Below are positions 52,919 to 59,908 of a DNA stretch of 64,000 bases, piece by piece. Below the pieces are notes generated by a model. The model was not told where the DNA came from. It saw only the letters and a list, made by a program, of their open reading frames with translations, and made no database searches. Where the stretch lies: the NCBI RefSeq assembly GCF_009498035.1, contig NZ_CP034550.1, positions 372,001 through 436,000 on the forward strand, written 5' to 3'. The position numbers were made by a program, and so were the translations under genes. Each line of letters begins with the position of its first letter. Within the stretch, counting starts at the first letter, position 1. This DNA comes from Saccharothrix syringae. GTDB taxonomy: Bacteria > Actinomycetota > Actinomycetes > Mycobacteriales > Pseudonocardiaceae.

Positions 52919-54331
52919 TCAGCGCGGGAGCCGCACCTCGAACGTGGTCGAGCCCGGCCGGCTGTCCAGCACCACGGTCCCGCCGTGCGCCACCACCAGC
53001 GAGTGCACCACCGCCAGCCCCAGCCCGCTGCCGCCCCGGTCGCGCGTCCGCGAGTCGTCCACCCGGTAGAACCGGTCGAAGACCCGGGCCTGGTCGGCGG
53101 CCGGGATGCCGGGCCCCGAGTCGCCGACCCGCAGCACCGCCCACCGCGGCTCGGCGGCCACCGCCAGCGACACCGCCGTCCCGGGCGGCGTGTGCACCGC
53201 GGCGTTGGTGAGCAGGTTGTCCACCACCTGCCGCAGCCGGACCGGGTCGAACGCCAGCCGCACCGGCCCGGTGGGCGCGGTCACCTCCAGCGGGTGCGTC
53301 GGGCGGGCCGCGCGGAACGCGTCCGCCGCCTCGCGCGCCAGCGCCACCAGGTCGCCGTCGGCGATCCGCAGCGGTGCCTCCACCTCGCCGGAGTCGAGCC
53401 GGGCCAGCAGCAACAGGTCGTCGAGCAGCACGCTCATCCGCGCCGCCTCCGAGCGCAGCTTCTCCAGGTGGGCCTCGCGCTCGCCCGGCGCGTTGGCCGC
53501 CGCGTACCGGAACAGGTCCGCGTAGCCCCGGATGGAGGTCAGCGGGGTGCGCAGCTCGTGCGAGGCGTCCGCGATGAACCGCCGCAACCGCTGCTCGGCG
53601 GCGGCGCGGGCGGCCAGGGACGTGTCGATGTGCTCCAGCATCGTGTTGAACGCGGTGCGCAGCTCCTCGACCTCGACGCCGCCGTCGTCGCCCTCCGCGC
53701 GCACCGGCAGCCGCGCCGAGTCGGTCAGGTCGTGCGAGGTGATGTCGTGCGCGGTGCGCGCCATGTCGCTCAGCGGCTGGAGCCCGCGCCGCAGCACCGC
53801 CCGCCCGATCACCACGAACGCCACCAGCGCGAGCAGGAACGTGGCCACCTCCACGAGCACGAGCTGGCGCACCGTGGTGGTGACGTCGTTCATCGACGCC
53901 GCGCTGACCAGCACCACGCCGTCGCCGATCGGGCAGCCGCGCAGCCGGTAGGTGCCCTCGCCCTCGACGTACCCGGTCCGGTAGTGCTCCGTGCCGCTCT
54001 CGGTGACCTCCAGCGCCACCTCGGTGAACTCGGACAGGTCGCCCGGCAGGTCGGCGGTGCCCTTGGGCCGCGCCTGGCCGTCGCGCACCTCGAACACCAC
54101 CGAGTACCAGCCGTAGCCGGAGCTCTTGAGGCCGTTGTTGCGCTCGTACTCCTTCTCCAGCGAGGACTGCCGGGCGGCCATCTGGTCGTCGAACCGGTCG
54201 TCCAGGTACGACTTCATGCTCTGGACCATCACCGTGCCGACCGCCGCGAACACCGCCAGCGCCAGCACGCCCAGGCCCAGGGCGAGGCGCGTGCCCAGGC
54301 CCAGGCGCCGCCACCGCACCCGGCGCGTCAC
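52919..54331 (-). CDS. Sensor histidine kinase (HAMP-HisKA-HATPase)
   Basis: Transmembrane kinase of 470 aa. Two membrane helices (residues ~15-35 and ~155-180) enclose an extracellular sensor of ~115 aa; a HAMP domain follows. The phospho-acceptor is His258 (ADASHELRTPLTSIRGY). N-box VVDNLLTNAAVHT, G1 VGDSGPGIP, F-box FDRFYRVDDSRT and G2 GGSGLGLAVVHSLV are intact. The GTG start overlaps the response-regulator stop (GTGA). The divergent ferric-reductase/ApbE operon is the likely target, which would make this a redox or envelope sensor. Confidence 0.93.
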   Translation of the reverse strand: MTRRVRWRRLGLGTRLALGLGVLALAVFAAVGTVMVQSMKSYLDDRFDDQMAARQSSLEKEYERNNGLKSSGYGWYSVVFEVRDGQARPKGTADLPGDLSEFTEVALEVTESGTEHYRTGYVEGEGTYRLRGCPIGDGVVLVSAASMNDVTTTVRQLVLVEVATFLLALVAFVVIGRAVLRRGLQPLSDMARTAHDITSHDLTDSARLPVRAEGDDGGVEVEELRTAFNTMLEHIDTSLAARAAAEQRLRRFIADASHELRTPLTSIRGYADLFRYAAANAPGEREAHLEKLRSEAARMSVLLDDLLLLARLDSGEVEAPLRIADGDLVALAREAADAFRAARPTHPLEVTAPTGPVRLAFDPVRLRQVVDNLLTNAAVHTPPGTAVSLAVAAEPRWAVLRVGDSGPGIPAADQARVFDRFYRVDDSRTRDRGGSGLGLAVVHSLVVAHGGTVVLDSRPGSTTFEVRLPR

Positions 54332-55044
54332 TCAGCCGCCCGCCGCAGCACGTAGCCGACGCCGCGCACGGTGTGGATCAGCGGCTCGCCGCCGAGGTCG
54401 AGCTTGCGCCGCAGGTGCGACACGACCAGCTCCACCACGTTGGACCGGCCGCCGAAGTCGTACTCCCACACGTGGTCGAGGATCTGCGCCTTGGTCAGCA
54501 CGGTCGGCGACCGGCGCATCAGGTACCGCAGCAGCTCGTACTCGGTCGGCGTGAGCGTGACCAGCCGCCCGCCCCGCCGCACCTCGCGGGTGTCCTCGTC
54601 CATCACCAGGTCCGCGACCCGGAGCACCGACCGCTTCCAGCTCGGCCCGGTCGACCGCCGCAGCACGGCCCGCAGCCGCGCCATCAGCTCCTCCACCGAG
54701 AACGGCTTGACCAGGTAGTCGTCGCCGCCGCGGGTCAGGCCCGCGACCCGGTCGGCGGTGCCGTCGCGGGCGGTCAGGAACACCACCGGCACCATCGCGC
54801 CCGCCGACCGCAGCCGGTCGAGCACGGTGAAGCCGTCCAGGTCGGGCAGCATCAGGTCGAGCACCACGATGTCGGGGTGGAACTCGGACGCGGTCCTGAG
54901 CGCGGACTCGCCGCTGCCCGCGGTGACGGCCTGCCAGCCCTCGTACCGCGCGACCGTCGCGACCAGGTCGGCGATGTGCGGCTCGTCGTCCACCACGAGC
55001 AGTCGAACCGGGTTGCCCTTGTCCACGTGCCCATGGTGCGGCAC
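54328..55044 (-). CDS. OmpR-family response regulator
   Basis: Regulator of 238 aa. Receiver domain (residues ~13-125): acidic pair VVDDEP, phosphorylated Asp63 (VVLDLMLPD), Thr (FLTARDG) and Lys113 (YLVKPF). A winged-helix DNA-binding domain closes the protein (LTPTEYELLRYLM..SNVVELVVSHLRRKL..IHTVRGVGYVLR). The start is GTG 55044 or GTG 55026; no ribosome site decides. It is divergent from the ferric-reductase-like gene with a 160-bp shared promoter region. Confidence 0.92.
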   Translation of the reverse strand: MPHHGHVDKGNPVRLLVVDDEPHIADLVATVARYEGWQAVTAGSGESALRTASEFHPDIVVLDLMLPDLDGFTVLDRLRSAGAMVPVVFLTARDGTADRVAGLTRGGDDYLVKPFSVEELMARLRAVLRRSTGPSWKRSVLRVADLVMDEDTREVRRGGRLVTLTPTEYELLRYLMRRSPTVLTKAQILDHVWEYDFGGRSNVVELVVSHLRRKLDLGGEPLIHTVRGVGYVLRRAAE

Positions 55045-55204
55045 CGGTGGGCGGCCCGTCGCGGGCCCGTCGGGTCGACAGGGAGTCGACAGGTGGGCAA
55101 CAGGCCGGGCTCAGCTTCGACCCGCAGGCTCGGTGGCGGACCGACCCCCGAGCGACACCCTTCGCAGAGCCCGAGGAGCCCGCCGTGCCCAGGAACCCGT
55201 CTTG

Positions 55205-56536
55205 GTGACGACCGCCCGACCGCCCGCACCGCCGGCCGCCCGCCCGCGGGTGGTGGCCCGGACCGGCCTGGCCGCCGTGCTGGTCGGGAACGCCGCCGTG
55301 GTGCTGGTGCTGTTCGCGCGCGCCGGGTTCTCGGCCAACGCGCTGGTCCTGCTCGGCAGGCTCACCGGCCTGCTCGGCGCGCTGCTGATGGCGTTCCAGC
55401 TGCTGCTGGTCGCCCGGCTGCCGTGGCTGGACCGGCGGCTGGGCATGGACCGGCTCACCTCGTGGCACCGGTGGGTCGGCTTTTCGCTGCTGTGGCTGCT
55501 GGTGGCGCACGCGGTGTTCACCACGTCCGGCTACGCCGCCCAGTCGTCGCTGCCGCCGGTGGACGAGCTGGTGTCGCTGGCCACCACGGTCGAGGGCGTG
55601 CTGCGGGCGGTGGTGGCGCTGGTGCTGCTCGTCGGGGTGGGCGTCGCGTCCGCGCGGGCCGCCCGGCGCCGGCTGGCCTACGAGACCTGGCACTTCGTCC
55701 ACCTCTACACCTACCTGGCCGTGGTGCTGGCGTTCGCGCACCAGGTGGCGGTCGGCACGACGTTCACCGCGTCGCCGCTCGCCACCGCCTACTGGTGGGC
55801 GCTGTGGGGGTGCGCCCTGGGCGCGGTGCTCGTCGGCCGGGTGGCGCTGCCGCTGTGGCGCAACGCCCGGCACCGGCTGCGGGTGGCGGCGGTGGTGCCC
55901 GAGTCGGACGACGTGGTGTCGGTCCACGTCACCGGGCGCGACCTGGACCGGCTGCCCGCCCGCGCGGGGCAGTTCTTCCTGTGGCGGTTCCTGACCCGGG
56001 ACCGGTGGTGGCAGGCCAACCCGTTCTCGCTGTCCGCGGCCCCGGACGGCCGGTCGCTGCGGCTGACCGCCAAGGCCCTCGGCGACGGCAGCGCCTCGCT
56101 GAGGTCGCTGCGGGTGGGCACGCGCGTGTTCGCCGAGGGACCCTACGGCGCGTTCACCGCGATGCACCGGACCAGGCCGAACGCGCTGCTGGTGGCCGGC
56201 GGCGCCGGCATCACCCCGGTCCGGGCGCTGCTGGAGGAGCTGACCGGGCACGTCGTGCTGGTCTACCGGGTGACCCGGGAGCGGGACGCGGTGCTGCTCG
56301 ACGAGCTGCGCGGGCTGGCGCACGCGCGGGGGGCCGAGCTGCACGTGGTGACCGGGCCGTCCGCCGCCGAGCCGCTGGGCCCGCGGGCCCTGGGCGCGCT
56401 GGTGCCCGACGCGCGGGACCGGGACGTGTTCGTGTGCGGGCCGCCCGGGATGACCGCCGCGGTGCTGCGCAGCGCGCGCGAGCTGGGCGTGCCGGGGCAC
56501 CAGGTGCACGCCGAGCGCTTCGGCCTGACCGGTTGA
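55205..56536 (+). CDS. Ferric-reductase-like transmembrane flavocytochrome
   Basis: Membrane oxidoreductase of 443 aa. About six hydrophobic segments carry His residues suited to heme (SWHRWVGFSLLWLLVAHAVF and ETWHFVHLYTYLAVVLAFAHQ). Then come an FAD-binding ferredoxin-reductase domain (GQFFLWRFL, NPFSLSAAP) and an NAD-binding domain (LLVAGGAGITPVRALLEEL, VFVCGPPGMTAAVL). It likely moves electrons from NAD(P)H across the membrane. An FMN-binding protein and its flavin transferase follow in the operon, so electrons probably pass to covalent FMN outside. GTG 55205 was chosen. Confidence 0.9.
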   Translation: MTTARPPAPPAARPRVVARTGLAAVLVGNAAVVLVLFARAGFSANALVLLGRLTGLLGALLMAFQLLLVARLPWLDRRLGMDRLTSWHRWVGFSLLWLLVAHAVFTTSGYAAQSSLPPVDELVSLATTVEGVLRAVVALVLLVGVGVASARAARRRLAYETWHFVHLYTYLAVVLAFAHQVAVGTTFTASPLATAYWWALWGCALGAVLVGRVALPLWRNARHRLRVAAVVPESDDVVSVHVTGRDLDRLPARAGQFFLWRFLTRDRWWQANPFSLSAAPDGRSLRLTAKALGDGSASLRSLRVGTRVFAEGPYGAFTAMHRTRPNALLVAGGAGITPVRALLEELTGHVVLVYRVTRERDAVLLDELRGLAHARGAELHVVTGPSAAEPLGPRALGALVPDARDRDVFVCGPPGMTAAVLRSARELGVPGHQVHAERFGLTG

Positions 56537-56546
56537 GGGGGACCCG

Positions 56547-56903
56547 GTGAAGAGAGCCGTTCCGGTGCTGCTGCTGACCGTGGCGGGCCTGGTGCCGCTG
56601 TGGCGCTTCGAGCCGCACCACGACACCGCGACCGTCGCCGCCGGTGACCAGGAGGTGGAGGGTTCCCTGATTCCCACTCGCTACGGCGACGTGCAGGTGG
56701 CCGTGGCGTTCGAGGGTGACCGGATCGTGTCGGTGCGGATGCTGCGGCAGCCCGACAGCGCGCCCACCGAGCGGGCCGTGCCCGTGCTGGTCGAGGAGAC
56801 GCTGACCGCGCAGAGCGCCGACGTGGACACCGTCTCCGGCGCGACCGCCACCAGCGAGGCGTACGCGGAGTCCCTGCAGGCCGCGATCGACGCGAAGGGG
56901 TGA
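56547..56903 (+). CDS. Extracytoplasmic FMN-binding domain protein
   Basis: Small protein of 118 aa: an N-terminal membrane helix or signal (VPVLLLTVAGLVPLW) then an FMN-binding domain. DTVSGATATSEAY holds the flavinylation motif SGAT (residues 97-100), whose Thr is the likely site of covalent FMN. It starts 10 bp after the flavocytochrome and overlaps apbE by 4 bp, so it is the obvious substrate of that transferase and acceptor of the electrons. Confidence 0.92.
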   Translation: MKRAVPVLLLTVAGLVPLWRFEPHHDTATVAAGDQEVEGSLIPTRYGDVQVAVAFEGDRIVSVRMLRQPDSAPTERAVPVLVEETLTAQSADVDTVSGATATSEAYAESLQAAIDAKG

Positions 56904-57613
56904 CCGGCGTGCGGCGCGTCGAGCACGTCATGGGCTTCCCGGTCTCGGTCGACCAGCGCGACGGCGACCCGGCCGCGGTGGACCGGGCCTTCGCGTGGCT
57001 GCGCGAGGTGGACGCCAGGTTCAGCCCGTTCCGGCCCGACAGCGAGGTGTCCAGGTTGGACCGGGGCGAGCTGGACCGGGTGCCCGCGGACCTGGCTCAC
57101 GTGCTGGAGCTGTGCGCGCACTACGAGGAGGCCACCGGCGGCGCGTTCAGCGCCCGGCGGCCCGGCCTGGACCCGTGCGCGGTGGTCAAGGGCTGGGCCG
57201 TGCAGCGGGCGGCCGACCTGCTGGTCGCGGCGGGCGCCACCAGGCTGGTGGTCAACGCGGGCGGCGACGTGGTGGCGGTCGGTGGCCCGTGGCGGGTGGG
57301 CGTGCGGCACCCGGGGCGGGCGGACCGGCTCTGCGCGGTGCTGGAGGTCGCCGACCGGGCCGTGGCGACCTCGGGGCGGTACGAGCGGGGTGACCACGTC
57401 GTCGACGCCCGCACCGGGGAGCCGGTCACCGACCTGCTGAGCCTGACCGTGGTGGCGCCGACCCTCACCGAGGCGGACGCCACCGCGACGGCGGCGTTCG
57501 CGCTGGGGGTGGAGGGGATCGGGTGGGCCGCCGCGCGGCCGGGGTGCGAGGTGTTCGCGGTGGACGCGGAGGGGCGCGTGCACCGCACCCCCGGGCTGCC
57601 GCTGGCGGCCTGA
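56900..57613 (+). CDS. apbE: FAD:protein FMN transferase (ApbE)
   Basis: Transferase of 237 aa that attaches FMN by a phosphoester to Thr of target proteins. EHVMGFPVSVDQR, the FSPFRPDSEVSRLD block, VVNAGGDVVAVG (flavin contact) and EADATATAAFALG (Mg-binding Asp/Thr region) are present. No signal peptide or lipobox is seen, which is usual in Gram-positive members. Shorter than E. coli ApbE (~350) but normal for actinomycetes. GTG start overlaps the FMN-protein stop. A 14-bp tandem repeat follows. Confidence 0.92.
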   Translation: MTGVRRVEHVMGFPVSVDQRDGDPAAVDRAFAWLREVDARFSPFRPDSEVSRLDRGELDRVPADLAHVLELCAHYEEATGGAFSARRPGLDPCAVVKGWAVQRAADLLVAAGATRLVVNAGGDVVAVGGPWRVGVRHPGRADRLCAVLEVADRAVATSGRYERGDHVVDARTGEPVTDLLSLTVVAPTLTEADATATAAFALGVEGIGWAAARPGCEVFAVDAEGRVHRTPGLPLAA

Positions 57614-57652
57614 GCCTGGCCCGGCCCACCTCGACTCGGCCCCGCCCCGCTC

Positions 57653-57736
57653 AGCCCGCCCAACCCAGCCCGCCCAACCCAGCCCGCCCAACCCAGCCCG
57701 CCCAACCCGGCCCGCCCAACCCGGCCCGCCCAACCC
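57653..57736. repeat. 14-bp tandem repeat, six copies
   Basis: Four exact copies of AGCCCGCCCAACCC and two of GGCCCGCCCAACCC, between apbE and the convergent TetR gene. The minus strand is rich in GGG runs (GGGTTGGGCGGGCT), which could form G-quadruplex structures and act as a terminator or block. Confidence 0.93.
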
Positions 57737-57793
57737 GGCCCGGCGGACTCAGCGCAGCCCTGCCCGGTGCGGCCAGGCGCGGTTCACCCCGGC

Positions 57794-58399
57794 TCACCCC
57801 GGCCCGGTTCGCCCCAGCCGTGACAGGCGCAGTCCCGACAGCAGCAGCCGCAGGCCGTGGTCGAAGTGGGTGTCGTGGTCGGACAGGTCGGCCCGCGCGG
57901 CGGCGGTCAGCGGGTAGCGCTCCGCGTCCACCTGGCGGATCGCCGCGGTCGCCTGCTCCTCCAGCGTGAACCCCTGCACGTACGCGTAGACCGCGGTGAG
58001 GCCGCGGGCCGCCTCGCGGGGGGAGAAGCCCGCGTCGCACAAAACCCGCAGCGCCAGTTCGGTCGGGCGGCCGAGCGCGTGGGCCAGGTAGGCGCCCGCC
58101 AGCACGCGCGCGCCGTCGCGGTGGGACAGCGCCGCGCGGCGCAGGCGGTGGGCCGTGTCGGCCAGCCAGTCCGGCCAGGGCTCGCCCCGCCGCGGCGCCT
58201 CCAGGTCCGCCAGGGCGTCGGCGAAGACCCGCGCCGCCACCGCCTCCAGCAGCTCGGCCTTGTTCCGCACGTGCCAGTAGAGCGCGGGCGCCCGCACGTC
58301 GAGCCGGTCCGCCAGGCGGCGCAGCGTCAGCCCGTCGAGGCCCGCCTCGTCCAACAGATCGAGCGCCGCGCGCACGATCGCCTCCCTGCCCAACGCCAC
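57794..58399 (-). CDS. TetR-family regulator (TetR_C_1-type)
   Basis: Repressor of 201 aa. N-terminal HTH GREAIVRAALDLLDEAGLDGLTLRRLADRLDVRAPALYWHVRNKAELLEAV has the RAPALYWHVRNK recognition-helix pattern of TetR itself and of tetracycline-type regulators; the C-terminal domain (GARVLAGAYLAHALGRP, YVQGFTLEEQA) fits as well. No efflux pump is next to it; the preceding gene on the same strand is an ADP-ribosylglycohydrolase. The target is unknown. Confidence 0.88.
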   Translation of the reverse strand: MALGREAIVRAALDLLDEAGLDGLTLRRLADRLDVRAPALYWHVRNKAELLEAVAARVFADALADLEAPRRGEPWPDWLADTAHRLRRAALSHRDGARVLAGAYLAHALGRPTELALRVLCDAGFSPREAARGLTAVYAYVQGFTLEEQATAAIRQVDAERYPLTAAARADLSDHDTHFDHGLRLLLSGLRLSRLGRTGPG

Positions 58400-58612
58400 G
58401 TCACGATGCTGCCCGACCGGCGCCCGCCGCGGGAGGAGGGCCGCCGGTGAGCGCTCGCGCGCGTTCTGCTACGGTGCCGCCACGGGTTTTCCCGCTCCAC
58501 GGGAGGTCAGCCGGGTTCGCGCTCGGGGCGTGCCCCGCCGCCGACCACGTGGAGGGCCGGCCTCGGTCGCACGGATTCGGGAACGTGCGCGCCGAGGCCG
58601 GCACACGAAACC

Positions 58613-59638
58613 TCACGCGTACCGGTGGTGGTCGAAGTCCAGGCCCACCACCGAGCGGCCCAGGTCCGAGCCGAGCTGGGTGAGCAGGTCCACCAGTTCC
58701 AGGTTGGCCAGCCAGTCCCGCGGCAGCGCCGCGGTGCCGTGCACCGCGCCCAGGATGTTGCCGGTCAGCGCGGCCGTGGCGTCGCTGCCGCCGGAGTGGT
58801 TCGCGGCCGCCCGCAGCGCGTCCACGAACTGCGACCGCTTCGGGTACACCAGCACCGTGTGCACGGCGATCGCCAGCGCCTCCGGCCCGGTCCACCCGCT
58901 GCCCAGCCGGTCGACCCGCACCGAGTCGAAGCCCATCTCCCGGTGCTCCTCGGCGAACACCACGGCCCGGTTGAGCGTGTTCGCGGTGTAGGGGTCGCTG
59001 CGCAGCACCCGCCCGATGACCTGGTCCACGGCCTCCCGGAACGGCCGCCCGCGCACCGCCAGCAGGTGGATCAGCAGCGCGAACGCCCCGCCGGACACCC
59101 AGCCGCCGGTGCCGCCGTGGGTCAGCGCGGCGAACCGGCAGCCCAGGTCGTAGGCGATCTCCGCGCTCGGCGCGAACCCGGCGGGCGCGGTGCGCGTCAC
59201 GCCGTTGCAGCCGGACGACTCGTTGTGCGGCTCCTCCGGCGTCGGCGGCGCGTCCGCGGCCAGCGCGCGCAGGCAGGTCAGGCCCGGCGACCGGCTGGAG
59301 TACAGCCGCTCGTCGGCGACCAGGCCGGTCGCGCCGGGGTCCGGCGCGGCGACCTGCTGGGTCACCAGCCACCGCCGGTAGCTGTCCCAGACCACCCCCA
59401 CCGGGTCCCACTCGCCGGTGTTGCGGCCGCGCACCCACGCCCGCAGGTAGCCGTCGGCGGTGAACAGCGTCAGCTGCGTGTCGTCCGTCACCAGGGCCGG
59501 GCGCGGCGGCTCCAGCACGCCCTCGGGGCCGTGGTCGCGCTGGATGTCGGCCCAGCCCAGGTACTGGACGGGCGCACCCAGCGCGTCGCCGAGCGCACCG
59601 CCCAGCAGGCACGCGGCGCCACGGTCGACCACGTTCAT
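58613..59638 (-). CDS. ADP-ribosylglycohydrolase family protein
   Basis: DraG/ARH-fold hydrolase of 341 aa. ACLLGGALGDALGAPVQYLGW is the family N-terminus; TDDTQLTLF gives the first metal-binding Asp set and NHSGGSDATAALTGNILGA the second (usual form GGDTD). These ligate two Mg ions that position ADP-ribose. ATG 59638 was chosen, as further upstream sequence is not conserved. It may reverse ADP-ribosylation of protein or small molecules. It is divergent from the AfsR-like gene with 270 bp between the starts. Confidence 0.9.
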   Translation of the reverse strand: MNVVDRGAACLLGGALGDALGAPVQYLGWADIQRDHGPEGVLEPPRPALVTDDTQLTLFTADGYLRAWVRGRNTGEWDPVGVVWDSYRRWLVTQQVAAPDPGATGLVADERLYSSRSPGLTCLRALAADAPPTPEEPHNESSGCNGVTRTAPAGFAPSAEIAYDLGCRFAALTHGGTGGWVSGGAFALLIHLLAVRGRPFREAVDQVIGRVLRSDPYTANTLNRAVVFAEEHREMGFDSVRVDRLGSGWTGPEALAIAVHTVLVYPKRSQFVDALRAAANHSGGSDATAALTGNILGAVHGTAALPRDWLANLELVDLLTQLGSDLGRSVVGLDFDHHRYA

Positions 59639-59908
59639 CGGCTCGCGCGGCACTCGCCCTCCTGCACTCGCCCGGGACCGGACCGGGACTGTCGGGGCCA
59701 AAACCCTAGCCGTCGCGCCGGCGGCCGGTCCCCCCGGCGCGACTTGTTGAGCAAACAACATCTACTCGCAGGTATCCAACAAGCCGTTACTCGTACCTGA
59801 TCCAGTGACTGCGGCCAGTCACCGAGGGGGGTCGCGGCGTCGTTCGGGCACTCGCACCGACGGGCACGTGCAAGCCGGGGCAACGGAGCGCGGAGGCGGG
59901 GGAAGGGC

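Noticed and set aside
56681..57733. 350-codon minus-strand frame across apbE, including GWAGWVGRAG-like repeats
   Set aside because: The peptide repeats are only the translation of the 14-bp DNA repeat, and the rest is antisense to FMN-binding protein and ApbE.
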